Below, one piece after another: positions 1 to 12,140 of a stretch of 64,000 nt of DNA (within the stretch, counting starts at the first letter, position 1; each line of letters opens with the position of its first letter). The DNA lies in assembly GCF_000471905.2 (NCBI RefSeq), contig NW_006500103.1:2188224-2252223 (forward strand). The letters run 5' to 3'. Under the pieces are notes generated by a model. The model made no database searches, had not been told where the DNA came from, and was given only the letters and a program-made list of their open reading frames with translations. The stretch is from Amborella trichopoda. Its lineage: Eukaryota; Streptophyta; Magnoliopsida; Amborellales; Amborellaceae. The position numbers and the translations under genes were made by a program.

Positions 1-167
1 CAAAGTCTTACATTAGTATCCATGAGTGACAACTCACTCTGATTACTGACAAGTGTTATAATAGACATAAGGGGTAAACTCCTCAAAGTCTTATTATGGA
101 AACTTTCTTAAAGGAGGCCCAGCAAAGCCTCTTAAGCGATGGGAATTCCTCGAAAGAGATTAAAGAT

Positions 168-473
168 CCTAGTTTGTGTTCTTGTGCTATAATATTAAGT
201 AGTTGGATGACGTAAGTTTGGATCATTCTAGTCTGTTTTTTTATTACATAGTAACAAGTTCGCGAGTAGATTCTACGAACCAAAAGATCTGTACCGAACA
301 GCATTTTTATACACAATTAAATATCCTAGTTTGTTGTCTTGTGCTATAATATCAAGTAGTTGGATGACGTAAGTTTGGATCATCCTGGTCTGTTTTCTTA
401 TTACATAGGAACAAGCTCGCTAGTGGATTCTACGAACCAAAAGATCTGTACCGAACAACATTTTTATACACAA
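168..473. repeat. Direct duplication, about 150-bp unit, two copies
   Basis: Two neighbouring copies start near 168 and 325, each beginning CCTAGTTTG and ending near ACATTTTTATACACAAT. They share the block GTAGTTGGATGACGTAAG and differ at scattered positions, so this is a local tandem duplication, not an assembly artefact of identical reads. Confidence 0.85.
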
Positions 474-1554
474 TAGCAACAAGATTCACTTTTGAAGTGA
501 TACTGTTGGTGATATCCTGATGGGAGGATTCACTTTGAAGGGATGGATAGGTTGTGTTTGACCTTTGGAGAGGGTGTTAACAAGACAACTGAAAAGAACT
601 GGGATAGCTAGTTCTTGTCATCTTTGCTGCTATGATAAAGAGGGAGTGCAGCACTTCATTTTCCGATATGACTTCCCTGGAGAGTGTGCGCCTTTTCTGT
701 TTGACTTTAATGATACAAATAACTTCTAAATATTAGGAAGTTATCAAGATAGTTTTGTTGAATTTGGCAGTGGATTGCTGACCTATAGGAAACCCGTGAT
801 CTCTTTGCAAAATGGGTTGCCTATTTTGAGTAGCCCATTTTGGTTTCTGGATGTTTGGGAAACTAATAGAGACATGAAATTGACTGCAGTATGGAGGACT
901 GTTTGTGTGATGACAAATGAAATTATTAAGTGCTTCAGGAATGTGGCTGATATGGGGGGAGGATTGCTCTTTGGAAGGGTTTGTTGCATGGAGAGAGATT
1001 GTCTACGGGTCACATTTGCGAATTTGTTGGGGATAGCTACTTCATATTGCTACTTTGTGGGGCATATTGAGGGATAGAAATACTTATATTTGGGGGGTAA
1101 GTGTGTAAATGTGATTACTCTCACGTATGTTATGTCATTATTGATCAGCACATGTAGGAGGGGCTTGTTCTGTGGTGCTTAAACTTTGATATTTTGTACA
1201 AGTTGTAATGTTTCATTCAAGCTTGTGCCTTGTGCCAATGAAGAGGCAGACGGTATGTTGAAAGAAGGATGTTTGGGGCGCTTTCAAGATTGTTTCGGGA
1301 GGCCTTGCAAGCTGTTGAACTTTTGGTGTTAGACTGTACCTATCATATTTTTCTTAGTTCATTTAGAAATAGCATTGATAATAGTCGTCTTAGCCATTAT
1401 GTACCACGAATATTTCAAACATGAAAAATAACTTGAGAGTGGGGTGTTCTTATTGCTTTGGGGAAGAATTCCTGGCCATGCTAACATCCCAACTATAAAA
1501 ATACTGCCATTGCCGTAAGTTAAGTTCAGTTTTAGTCAACAGGTACAGATCAGT

Positions 1555-2125
1555 TTGCTGTTAGCTTTCTGTGTTCTTATTGAGTGTTATCCTGAATGTC
1601 TGTCTGGGTGGTATGTTATGCAGTAAATTATAGTTGATGAGCTAAAAATGTATATTTAGTCTGCGCAATGCCTGAATCATGACCTCTTGCATAACTGTTA
1701 GTTTTTACTCACTCTCTCTATCTCACACACATGAATACACTGTCAGTAAATTGTGAAATTTAAAATCTGTGGAACTTATTTTCATCTCTTAAATTTCATA
1801 GTCATGCATTGCTGTTAGTATTCTACTTTCTTATTCAGTGTGACCTTGAATTCCTGTCTAGGTGGGTACATGGTGTAGTAAATTATAGATGATGAGCTGA
1901 AAATGTATGTTTAGTCCGCGCAATGCATGAATTATGGATGAACAGGGACACCTCTTGCATGAATGTTAGTTTCTACTCTCTCCTTTTTCATTAGTATACA
2001 ACCTTCCATTCCTCCTCTCTCTCTCCATTTCTAACATACCATATCCCATTGTATAGTTACTGTTAGTAAATTGCTAAATTTAAAATCTGTGGAACTTACT
2101 ATCATCCTCTTAAATCTTATAGTTA
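1555..2125. repeat. Direct duplication, about 260-290-bp unit, two copies
   Basis: The block from about 1555 (GTTAGCTTTCTGTGTTCTTA) to 1800 recurs from about 1814 to 2125. Shared landmarks are the GTAAATTATAG...GATGAGCT segment, CGCAATGC and AATTTAAAATCTGTGGAACT. The second copy carries small insertions. It lies inside the presumed ASH2 intron. Confidence 0.8.
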
Positions 2126-2300
2126 CAGTATTACATATTACTTGTATCCTTGATTTGCCTCAAAATGCATGACCAAACAGAGAATGCTTCTTGCTCTCTC
2201 TAAACATAAAAATGATTTAAGTTAACCAATTGATGCAATCTTTGAACCCTGTGACTTTGGCCTTCTTCGAAAGTTTCAAGTGGTGAGTTTTCTCTTGCAG

Positions 2301-2584
2301 GGAGTGAGGTGACCTTTTTTAAGAATGGAATATGTCAAGGTGTTGCTTATAGAGACATTAATGGAGGAAGATATTATCCTGCAGCCTCAATGTACACTCT
2401 CCCTAACAACCCCAATTGCTCTGTGAGATTTAATTTTGGCCCAGATTTTGAGTGTTTTCCTCAAGATTTTGGTGGTCGTCCAATTCCAAGGCATATGATC
2501 GAAGCACCTTACCATGGATTCGATGTGGAAGCTCTAGAAAAGGAACCTGTTAACGAAAACGGCCATTCTGAGAAAAGAAGCTAG
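2301..2584 (+). CDS. TRO: ASH2/TRAUCO homologue, last coding exon (C-terminal SPRY end)
   Basis: This exon encodes the C-terminal part of the plant ASH2L homologue TRAUCO, a core subunit of COMPASS-like complexes that methylate histone H3 lysine 4 in the nucleus. The sequence shows an AG acceptor at 2299-2300, then 94 codons to TAG at 2582-2584. The peptide contains [27 protein letters not shown] and [11 protein letters not shown], the conserved end of the ASH2 SPRY domain, followed by PYHGFD and a divergent tail ending HSEKRS. The SPRY domain in this family binds RbBP5 and DPY30 sits at the very C-terminus. The first codon is split (GG follows the acceptor). Only this exon is in the window; the PHD/winged-helix part and most of the SPRY domain lie to the left. 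No lesion is seen. Identification rests on recall of the Arabidopsis protein and is firm at family level. Confidence 0.92.
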
Positions 2585-3060
2585 AAAAGTAAATTTTATT
2601 TTCTTACTTTTTAATTTATGTTTCTTTCAGATAGTGGGTGCAATTTTTTCAAACTCGAAATTGATTCAAGTTCTTGGAGAACATTCATTCCATAGAAAAA
2701 GATGGGTTGTGTGTGTTTGAGCTCACTCCTGTGACTCTGCTTCCAGTGCTCTCTCTCTCTGGGTGAGTGGTCTTACATTGCTCCTCTCTCCCTGTGTTGT
2801 AGGTGATTTGGGTTAATTTTTTTGGTTATTCTCCATTTCTCTCTCTCTCTCTCTGTGGGTTGTGGCCGATTGATCTCATTTTAATGAGTCTCTCTCTTTT
2901 TGTTGTGGGTGATTTGAACTCATTTTTTGGTTATCTCCTATTGCATTCTCTATTTCTCTGGGTTGCTGGTGATGAGCTCATTGTAAGGAGGGAATTGTTT
3001 ACAAAGGTACCATTTATCTTTTGCTAAGGAGGTTATTGTCCTTAAAATCTCAAAATGGGT
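2585..3060 (+). other. 3' flank of the ASH2/TRAUCO gene, CT-rich
   Basis: After the stop codon the sequence is T-rich with several CTCTCT microsatellite tracts (2752-2960). It probably holds the 3' untranslated region, but no poly(A) site can be fixed by eye. Open frames here are low-complexity readings. Confidence 0.5.
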
Positions 3061-3522
3061 GCTTGAGATTGTCATTAAAATAGACACAAAGTTCCATAAA
3101 AATTTATGGTATTCACCAGTCACAAAAATAAATGCTCTCTCTCTTTTGGTACGCCTATTCTACTCTTATTTCCTGTGGCATACTCGGTGGTCGTCAACCC
3201 AGTCCTCCTTTCAATGACTATTCTGCCCTTCCTAATTTTCATTGAATTCACAAGAACAATATGAATTCTCTGTACTCTGTACCCAATGTATTATATTAAA
3301 TGTAATATGGTCCTGCAGGAGCAGATGATGCCTTTAGTCCTTTGGTTAAAATCTTATATATGAGTATTTTTAGGACGTAGCGTCTTCATCATAGAAACCA
3401 ACAAAAAAGGAAAACAAATAAAAATAAAGCCACCCTCAACACATATGTGATGGGAAAGATAACTATTGAATTGAGAATGTACATAGTTTAGGCAATATGG
3501 AGATTCAATTGTTTTTCTTCAA

Positions 3523-4000
3523 AGGAAAAAGTTTGTATAATAAGGTCACAACCTTATATTATAGAAGTAACGTGCCCTTAAAAATTCCTGTAAAAACTGG
3601 TGTTTCGAAGGTAGAGAACCTTCCAATTGATCTCTCAACCTCGTGATATATGGATCTAAAAAAAAAAGAGTTTCAAGTCATAAAAGTAGTGTACTTTATA
3701 TAACAAGATATTCGGACCGTCCAGTTTCAAGATTTTCAAGTGTTTATAGATTTGTACAATCTATATTTTTTTTTTAGAATTTTAAATTTCATAAGTAGGG
3801 TTGAACATGGAGTTTCAAGTGTTTATAGATTTACACGATTTATACTTTTAAAAAAAAAAAATTAAATTTCATAATTAGAGTTGGACATAGAGTTTCAAGC
3901 CATTGTAAGGTTTTTAACACCAAAACTATATCTTTCAGCAGAATTTAGAGGCGTGCCTTAATTGTATAGTATGAGGTTGATACCTTATACAAACCTCACC
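3523..4000 (+). mobile_element. Miniature inverted-repeat element, family F2
   Basis: Starts GGAAAAAGTTTGTATAA and ends CCTTATACAAACCTCACC, so its ends are inverted copies of each other. Its interior has the family order seen in other F2 copies: a GATATATGG block, a GTAGTGTACTT block, a GATTTTCAAGTGTTTATAG block and an AACACCAAAACTATA block. An internal stretch of about 100 bp is duplicated. No coding capacity. Confidence 0.7.
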
Positions 4001-5584
4001 TTGAAGGAAAATACTCGGGTCTGTAGGAAGCCCTTTGGTATTTTCTACGAGGTAGTAATTGTAATTGTATAGATAGATCCCAACTAAAGGGAAGTTAAAT
4101 GAAAAGAAAATTGTTTGGTGCATTCAAGCCTCGGAGATCTGCACTGTCCACCAAAACCGGGTACCATAAATAGTAATCCTTCAAAAATAGTAAAATCAAC
4201 CGTTCAAATATATTCTCAAAAAATATAATTTTTTAGCTTTTAAAATTTATTTATTTTTAGAGATTAATAATTTCCATGTTAAAGACTATATATTTCTTAA
4301 AATTTATCATTATCATCATTTTAGTATTTTTTCAATTAATTAGGATTGGCTATATAAATTATGGTTCTCCATTCTGCTCGATTAAAGACCATGTTTTAAG
4401 TGAAGCCATAAATCTCCATGTCTGATCAAATTTTATTTCAAAAATACATTATTAAGGAGTTTTTTTCTATATGTGAGTCTATGGACTCATAGAAACCGTG
4501 TCCTAAATGAAATTCTTATAAATTTTCTGGAAGTTAGCCTATTTGAGTTGTTCCCGCAATTTTTGTAGGATTTAGATAGTTTTGATGCTTAACCTTTTTG
4601 TGCGGGAGACTGTATAAAGCCCGATGGGCTTTCATGTAGTATAAGAGATTTTGCTTTCTGTTTCACTCCAAATTTTGTTTTGCGCGCATCTATTTTTCCA
4701 GTTGACAAAAAAATGAATTTTTATAAAAGATTGAGGGTAAAATTACTAAATTTTTTGTGAACATTGGGTAGACTCTAGAACTTATTTATTTTTTTAAAAT
4801 CAGAGCATCAAATTTCAGCCCAAAAGAAAACGATCAAAGTACATGTTTTGGAGGTCGACCTATACTGTAGCTTTAAGTTCGATAGCCTGTATAATCTTTT
4901 CCTTTGCAGGTCTACGATTGTTTTAGAGGGAGAGATATTGTGTCTGTGTGCTAGACTTCTTTTATTTCTTTTATAACCTTTATTAAAAATATGAAAACTT
5001 TTTAATTCAATCGTAAGATTTCTGGCATTGCAAGTACATCGCGCGAGGCAAAATTTAGAGGTGCGGCTTACTGCTACAGTATAATAGAGAACCTTATAGC
5101 AAACTCACCCATTATTAAATGGGCTGGTTTTGCCTCGACGTACTCTATTCGCTTAAGAGGTGCACGTGCACTATGCTTATCCAAGGGCCAATAATTAATC
5201 TTATTTTTTTATCTTTAGAAATGGTATTAATTTGAAATTTTGGTTTTAGGTTCATTTTTATAAATAAGATTGAATAAAATTAATAAAAAAATATTTTAAA
5301 TAAAAAATATTGACCAAAATAAATTTAGATGTACTTGCCATTTTTTATTTAAAATATTTCATTATTATTTTTATGTAGTTATATTTATAAAAATACACCT
5401 ATACTCCAAAATTCAGATAAATATATTATTTCAAAAATAAAAATAAAATATAAGACTAATTTTTAGCCGTTGGATATGGTCATACGAGATCTCAACCATT
5501 GGATGGGTGCTTATGCACCCTTCCACCCGTCCACATGATGTGGATGGGATATTTTTCCTTGTTGATCTCTTAAATTATTTCAAC
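4001..5584. other. AT-rich spacer, no gene seen
   Basis: I see no coding segment in this stretch. It holds A/T runs and degenerate pieces resembling the ends of miniature elements near 4900-5160, none with two clear termini. Confidence 0.5.
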
Positions 5585-5720
5585 AAGGAAAAAGTTTATA
5601 CGAGGTATCAATCTTGCAATATAAAAGTGAGGTGCACCTCAAAAACTATAAAAAAAGGTTGTTCCGACGCATAAAAGTCATATACTTGATCATCTCAATG
5701 TCAAGATGTCGTCATCATCA
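5585..5720 (+). mobile_element. Partial F2 miniature element
   Basis: The block AAAAGTTTATACGAGGTAT followed by GAGGTGCACCTCAAAAA and GATCATCTCAATGTCAAGA matches the left half of F2 copies elsewhere in the window. The right half is absent. Confidence 0.5.
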
Positions 5721-5948
5721 TAAGCAGATTTCTTTTATGTTGGTTGCCTATTAACACAACCGACGTCTTTTACTTGGGCTTGAGGCAGGTTAAGGGAAAG
5801 TTTAAAGTCATCGCCTTTCTTTGATTACTCAACGTCAAGATGTATGAATTGAAAAAAAGAAAAGATGGATTGGAAAAAAAAAGGATTCCCAAGTCTTACA
5901 AGTAGTGCATTTGGTAATATATTATTTGGAACACACATTTTTAAAAGG

Positions 5949-6320
5949 GTGTGGTTTGTATAGAGCCTAGGCTCTAAACATTCAAATTAGAGCCTACCTT
6001 CAAATAGTATCGAGAAATGTGGTTTCAATACTGAAAATCTTTGTGATAGCCTTTAACTATATTTTTATATTTATTCATAAAGTTTAAAGCTTAAAAAATA
6101 ACATAGATTGACATATATATGAACACTTGAAAATATTGAAAATTGAAGCTAAAAAAATGCGTTACAAAATACACTATTTTCAAAACTTGAAATCCATTTT
6201 TTTTCTCATATCCATGCATCTTTTGAGCATCAAAACAACCTCTTCTAGTGAAAGTTTTGAGAAAGGCTCAAATTTGATTGTTCAAAGCCTCGGCTCTACA
6301 TAAACTTTTTCCAGTATTTA
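5949..6320 (-). mobile_element. Miniature inverted-repeat element, family F1
   Basis: Begins GTGTGGTTTGTATAGAGCC and ends in GGCTCTACATAAACTTTTTCC, an inverted pair. The interior is the reverse complement of the copies at 9853 and 56260, including the GATGCATGGACATGAGAAAA block and AGAGGTTGTTTTGATGCTC. No open frame of note. A target duplication is not clear at this copy. Confidence 0.75.
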
Positions 6321-7663
6321 TAAACGTGATTTGCACCTTTTTTTATGCTTTCATGAATAGAAGTTGAAATAGATTTCAAGTCATCATGATGGGTTGGTGA
6401 TATAAAATCAACCCTAATAATTTCAAAAAAAAGATATAAATCAACCCTAATAATTTAAAAAAAAAGATATAAAATCAACCCTAATGAATTTCTCTCATTA
6501 TTTGAGAGTATTTTGCAAGTTATAACCATAATCGCCAGCCAAATAGGGGTGCTTTTGGACTAAGTATGTCCTGGGCAGAGGGAGAGAGGGCGGTAGAGAG
6601 ATTGGTTGGTGAAGTGCAGGGATGAAGGGGGCGGGTAGGAAAAAAATGAAGAAGGCACTCACAAAATTTAATGGCTAGGGTAACAGTAGTTAAGTCTTTA
6701 AAACATTTATTTATTCTACTAGTATAGAAGTAAAAAAAAACAATAATTGAGTTACATATTTGATACTAAAAATATGGGAGCATACTTGAAATTTCATTTT
6801 AGGGCTATCCATAATTTTCCCTTGTTAAAGTTTTTATGTCCCATTCAAACTCTTTCCACAGTGATCTCCTTTATTTCTTGTCTCCACAGACTTCTTCCTC
6901 TCCTGAAAACGAAAGCAATAACCTTTTCCTGCAACTGTTTCTTCACGAGGACAACATGCATAACAACAAACAAACTACGTGCATGCCCAATCAAAACATA
7001 TGTCCTTTCAAAGCATCATTTATTAGTACAAAAAAAAATATGTCCTTTCAAAGCATCATTTATTAGTACAAAAAAAAAGAGCCTCCTAGGAAATAAAATG
7101 CTCAATCTCATCTTGTGATGAATAATAATAGATAATAAATTGATTAATGTGGTTTATATAAACGGTCAACCTTAATTCGCACTTTTAAACCTTGTTGAAA
7201 GATGCAGTTTTGGCATCAAAAATCTCAATTTCATGCTTACAAGGTGAATAGGAATAGAGAATCATCAATCTTAAACTATTATAGGAAGGCGAACTTCCAA
7301 ATCCTGTTGGAAGATGTTTCGATGCGAGATTCCTATGGTAGCCTGAAAAACTATTTTTTTTTTGTCTCAAATCAGCGAAGTTTGGTGCATCCTTGTTCAT
7401 TTTGTCTTTTTTTTAATGCTGTAATCGATGCTACCCAAGCAACCATCCAATAAAAGTTCTTGATATTTATTAAAACAAAACAACGTACATCGAGAAGATC
7501 TATAACTATTTGAAAATCTTAAAACTACTTGTCTCTAATTATGAAACTTAATGCTTCAAGATCTACAACCACTTGAAAATGTTAAAAATGGATGTCAATT
7601 TGACAATTTTTAAACATTTTTCGATACATTTTTGAAATGCACCCTACTTCCAAGGCTTTATAT
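6321..7663. other. Spacer, no gene seen
   Basis: AT-rich sequence with short A runs and a tandemly doubled 36-bp stretch near 7004-7078 (ATGTCCTTTCAAAGCATCAT). Open frames at 6747-7118 and 7185-7453 overlap one another on both strands and match no family I recognise. Confidence 0.45.
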
Positions 7664-8040
7664 AAAGGGAAAAGTTTATATAAGACTGCACCTAAAAAAT
7701 CCTTCGGAGAATGTTGTGCCAATGTTGAAAAACCCTCTCATCGATCATCTCGACATCGATATGTACGAATATGAAAAAAAAAAAAATAGGTTGAGTCCTA
7801 AAAATAGTGCATCTTGCAATACATTATCTAGACCATCCATTTTTAATATTTTCATATGTTTATAGATTTACTTGATTTTAACCATTCTTAGATTTTTAAA
7901 ATTTTATAATAAGATATGAAAATAGATTTTCAGACAATCCTAAAAACCTTTTATATCAAAATTACATGTTATAATAAAATTTGTAGGTGCGCCTTAATTT
8001 GAAGGTTGAAGGTCCACACCCTTATATAAACTATTTTCCA
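7664..8040 (+). mobile_element. Miniature inverted-repeat element, family F2
   Basis: Left end GGGAAAAGTTTATATAAG, interior with GATCATCTCGACATCGATATG and ACATTATCTAGACCATCCAT, right end CACCCTTATATAAACTATTTTCC. It belongs with the copies at 30976, 39010, 39382, 52155 and 52987. Confidence 0.7.
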
Positions 8041-8528
8041 AATTATTTTCACTAGTTTGAAAACCGGTAGACAAGTTCAACTCAAGGCACACAGATAACA
8101 AAGTTAAAACCCGATGCTGAAACCCCCAAATCCCCATTTGTATTCCTTGTCAAATCCATCACCACTGTGGCATTTATAACCACATAATCCCTATCTCCAT
8201 ATTTACTCCTTGTATAAATTAGCAACTACACCACATTATACCCACCTTACAAAACCATAAACCAAAAGAAAATAAAAAGGATAGCATAACAATTAGACCA
8301 TGTAATTTTGTTACAAGAAAAAGTCACAATCATACTTAGCCGTCAGATATGAAACCGGTAGTTGTGTCAATAAATACGCTTGAAGTATTGTGCAAGAAAA
8401 TGGCACACTCAAGCATAAAGAGAAATGACATGCCCGACCCGACAGACTAAAGATGATTATAACCCTGTGTGTACAAAAAATGATAATCCCATTGTAAATG
8501 CAATCCTAGGCCCAGAGTCCTCATGAAA

Positions 8529-11500
8529 TTAAGGGCAAAATGTAACGACATAGTCCGAACCGGTACACGTGCGAGTACTTGATTCATCATCGTAGGCGTA
8601 ACTATACGCATCAGGACAGGCGGTCTTGAAAATTTGAGAGTACTTGGTTGGTTTGCATGTGGTTGGAGAACCATACGCACCCGTGCAACAATACTCTGGT
8701 GTATTGAACGCCATACACGCACTCTTGCATGCAACTGTTTGACCACTTTGCCCCTTCAACACCAACTCCGTTGGGCATGTTGTCCTTAGATCGGCGGTGC
8801 AACCTGAGTGTACCGTTATTTCAAAAAAGGCATAATGTCATAACGGGTGTCGCAGAGTATATTATTGTGTGATGGTGAGAGCCGTTATAATGGGAAAAGG
8901 GTGAAATATAAGGATAATCGAATTGTTTTTACTATCTTTTTTTATAAACAAAAGTGACAATTTGTTAAATTTCATAGGTGATTTAACGAAGACTTATTCA
9001 AGATCATTTCTCTTGGGATGGGATGAGACTGGGCTCTCAGATTGGGATCAACTTTAATTGATAGATAGAAATTAATGGAGGAAGTTCGTTTGCCTTATGA
9101 TGAGGGATTTGTGGTATGTTGTAGTTTTACGGATTTTATAGTGAAATTTGGGGGAGAATGGTTGGATTTTGGCTAGAAAGTCGGCAAAATAGGCTGGAAT
9201 ATGGTGGTGGGTTTCTTTTTTTTTATTACTGTAACCTGGAGCCCATCGTCACCTCTTATAGTTTTCCTGCAAGCGTGATCAGGGTAGTGTAGTTTACCGG
9301 CGAGTAGGTGAGAGGGGAGATAGAGAGAGAGGGGGGTTTGGGAGGTTGATCAGGGGAGAGAGAAAGAGAATCATGTCAAGAGAGAGAGGGGTTTAGAAGC
9401 AATGTATTTTTTAAATTTGTTTGGGTAAAAAAAATTAGTAAAAAATGAATAAAATATGCTTAAGGGGTTAGGAGATATAATAGAGTGAATGGCTATGTAG
9501 TAAGATAGGTTTTGCAACCTGAGGTCAATGGAGAAATGAAAGTTGAAAATAGGGTCTATAGAGATATTTTCGCCTTTATTTTGTGTACATGGAGGCTATA
9601 ATCATTTTCACTTATTAAATGTCAAATTGGATGAGTTGGGTTGAAGCACAAAGTCCAATATATATTTTTTGAACTATCTTTATGGAAAAATATACAATGA
9701 GATCATTTATCTTTGGTACAAGGTGGTCACAATTAATCTTGACCATTGAATGTGAACTTGGGTGGCTATATTTATTACATTGACCAAGCTTAAAGTTCAA
9801 AAGAAATTTTGTCGAATATTGTGACACACCAAAACTAACTGATTTCATATCGGATTTATATAGAGCCGAGACTCTAAACAATCAAATTTGAGCCTACCTC
9901 AAAAATTTTACTAAAAGAGGTTGTTTTGATGCTCAAATATCTTCAAATTGAGCATCTCGACATCAAGATGCATAGACATGAGAAAAAAAATGGATTGCAA
10001 GTTTTGGAGATAGTGTATTTTGTATCACATTTTTGGACCATCAATTTCCAAAATTTTGAAATTTTGATAGATATGTCGATGTACACTATTTTTGAATTTT
10101 AAAAATTTATAAATAAATACAAAAAATATATTTTAAGGCTATCACAAAAATTTCCAATATTGAAATCACATTTCTCAACACTATTTGAAAGTAGGCTCTA
10201 AATTAATTGTTTAGAGCCTAGGCTCTATACAAACCGCACCCAATAAGTAATTGTGACCTTGTATAAAAGGTAAATGCTCTCATTGTATACAATCCCCTAT
10301 AGTTATTCAATTAAATTTTTATAACCACACATTTTGAAATTTAAATGATAAGAATGATTGTGACCTCTATGTACAAAAGATAAATGGTTTCTTTATAGAC
10401 AACCCTTTTAATAAATGAATTGAGACATCAATTTGCTCATTAAACCACATTAGAACTCCCATTATAAAAAGGGATTAGAGACCATAAGGTCATTTACTAC
10501 CTTAGTCATTATGTATAAAATCTTAGGAAACCTTGCAGCTTGGGGTGTGTCATAAATTTTTTTTTTTTTAGGGTATTTTGAATTTTATCAATGCCTTAGA
10601 TCCAATGGACCGATTTCACAAATAATCTTATTGTATATGGTTCATCCACAAATAGCCTTTTAATCTATATTTTAGAAAATAACTACATATATACTTTCTA
10701 GGCAAATTATAATAAAGTTTTAAAAAATAAGTCAGTCTCAAAAAATATAATGGAAATGGTTCTCATCAATTTGTCAATGGTCATTTCTCACCTCATGCTT
10801 AATCCCATAATAAAAAATTTAAATGGGACTTTATACAATTATACCATTTACCTATATAGAGGTCACAATTACTTATAACCGGCCGATTCACAAAGTTCGA
10901 AAAAATATATTTTGAACTTTGAGCTTAGTCAATGAAATAAATACAATCACCTAATTTCATATCCAATTGTCAAGATTAATTGTACCCAATTTCATATCCA
11001 ATTATCAAAATTAATTGTGATTACCAACAGTAAATAGTTAAATTGTGTATTTCCCCAATTTAAATACTTGTTTTCACTTGTGGTCATTTCAAAATTTCAA
11101 AAATCTCTTTCACGATCAAAATGGTTTTTCTAACGCTATAACAGCTATCATAACGGTGATATCGACCTTTTTTAAAAAAGAAACTTTTTTACCTGCATAT
11201 TGACAATTCCCAGTGCCATGAACTGCGTTCACACCCATGGGAAGATTGTACCCATCGACGAGGCTAACATCGTAAAAATCCATATTCCCGATGGTAAATT
11301 CGGCAAGAGTGACCGGCGGCTGGCCTCCGGCATTGGGATTGCATTGAAGAGAACCACAGTCGCCGGTGTCGCATTTTCCTGCCCCTGAGGCATCGAAACT
11401 GCAATCCGTGCGGCCCCAAATGCGGCCAGACCAGCCGGTGGGAGCGGAGAGAGAGGTGCTGGCGCCAGACGCGAGATAGAAGCCACCAGCCGGAGTGATG

Positions 11501-11987
11501 GTGCCGGCGCCGGAGAGGGTGGCAGGCCACACCCCGTAACCGCATTTGTTTACGATGTTAAAGTTGGCGGCCGAGGCTGTAGAGGAAATTAGAATATGGG
11601 TTAGAGAGAGACAACTGTGGTTTAGAGAGAGGTTTTGGGTGAGTTATTCAGTAACTTAAGGAAAGAACGTGGGTTAGAGGGAGAGAGAAACTAAAATTGT
11701 GGAGAGGGAAAGAACGTGGTTAAAGAACTGTAACTTGCGTTCATGAGAGAAAGAGAGAGAGGGAGAAACTAAAATTGTGGAGAGGGAAAGAACGTGATTT
11801 GGAGAGAGAAAGAACTGTAACTTGCGTTCATGAGAGAAAGAGAGAGAGGGAGGGACAGAGACATTAAAGTTCAATGTGACTCTGTGATCGAGAGAGCCTT
11901 ACAATGTGTGTGAGTAATGGAGAGAAGAGAGAGAGACTTACCCATTGAGGCAGTTAGGAATAACACAAAGACTTGAAGGATCGCCAT
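8529..11987 (-). CDS. Thaumatin-like protein (PR-5 family), complete three-exon gene
   Basis: A secreted pathogenesis-related 5 protein; members bind or cut beta-1,3-glucans and many inhibit fungi. Exons on the minus strand are 11987-11942, 11576-11193 and 8803-8529, with GT donors and AG acceptors and consistent phases, giving 705 nt and 234 residues, usual for the large type. The start codon is followed by a hydrophobic signal peptide (MAILQVFVLFLTASM), with cleavage likely near residue 18. The mature protein begins ANFNIVNKCGYGVWPA. Residues 80-94 (GAGKCDTGDCGSLQC) are close to the thaumatin signature. All 16 cysteines expected for the eight disulphides are present, ending FCP. Acidic-cleft residues appear kept (GRT; AEF; FYDVSLVDG). 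No break is visible. Intron 1 is 365 bp; intron 2 is 2389 bp and filled with miniature elements. A TATA-like motif lies upstream. Antifungal or glucan activity is a family inference. Confidence 0.94.
9690..10300. mobile_element. F3 miniature element interrupted by an F1 element
   Basis: Left part runs from GAGATCATTTATCTTTGGTA through GGTGGTCACAATTAATCTTG to about 9852; the right part resumes near 10234 with AAGTAATTGTGACCTTGTAT and ends near GTATACAATC. The uninterrupted F3 copy at 48715-48945 joins these parts directly, so the F1 element between them is a later insertion. Located in intron 2 of the thaumatin-like gene. Confidence 0.75.
9853..10233 (+). mobile_element. F1 miniature element nested in F3
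   Basis: Terminal inverted repeats are TTTATATAGAGCCGAGACTC at the left and the inverted counterpart GAGCCTAGGCTCTATACAAA at the right. The interior matches the copy at 56260-56652 almost block for block. No clear target duplication remains here. Confidence 0.8.
10835..11060. mobile_element. F3 miniature element, second copy in thaumatin intron 2
   Basis: Contains TATACCATTTACCTATATAG, AGGTCACAATTACTTATAAC, a TTTGAACTTTGAGCTTAGTCAATGA-like block in shortened form and ATCCAATTGTCAAGATTAAT, the F3 landmarks in inverted order. A 33-bp part (AATTTCATATCCAATT) is doubled near 10957-11010. Confidence 0.6.
11681..11850. repeat. Tandem duplication, about 85-bp unit, thaumatin intron 1
   Basis: Two copies of a GA-rich unit containing AACTAAAATTGTGGAGAGGG and AACTTGCGTTCATGAGAGAA, starting near 11681 and 11764, with GAGAGA microsatellite between. 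They lie in intron 1 of the thaumatin-like gene. Confidence 0.8.
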
Positions 11988-12140
11988 TATAGAGAGAAAG
12001 AGAGGGGGTCTCTTCTGCTGATATGACGTTGAACCAGTAAGCAGGCCAGAGAGAGAGAGAGAGAGAGAAAGGTGGTTACAGAGAGAAAAAGAATCAGGAG
12101 AAATGGGCTTAGCGTGTACCAGTATTTATGAGGTAGTTTG
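11988..12140 (-). promoter_or_regulatory. Thaumatin-like gene 5' leader and probable core promoter
   Basis: Read on the minus strand, a CATAAATAC motif near 12121-12131 could be the TATA box, about 140 bp before the ATG. The sequence between is a CT-rich leader with a long CTCTCT tract (12048-12069). Start of transcription is not defined by sequence alone. Confidence 0.4.

Larger units (their letters stand above)
1..2300 (+). other. Probable last intron of the ASH2/TRAUCO gene
   Basis: This stretch precedes the final ASH2-like exon and ends in a pyrimidine-rich tract and an AG acceptor at 2299-2300. I found no further ASH2-like coding segment in it, so the preceding exon should lie left of the window. 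It is AT-rich and holds two direct duplications, listed separately. An open frame near 775-1077 has no recognisable family and is treated as chance. The intron assignment is an inference from the exon that follows. Confidence 0.6.

Noticed and set aside
775-1077. 100-codon open frame on the plus strand, with an overlapping frame on the minus strand
   Set aside because: It starts at a TTG, has no recognised domain, and lies in the presumed last intron of the ASH2 gene. Chance is the simplest reading.
11200-11545. Several open frames on both strands over thaumatin exon 2
   Set aside because: They are out-of-frame readings of a GC-rich exon. The true frame is fixed by the cysteine pattern and splice phases.
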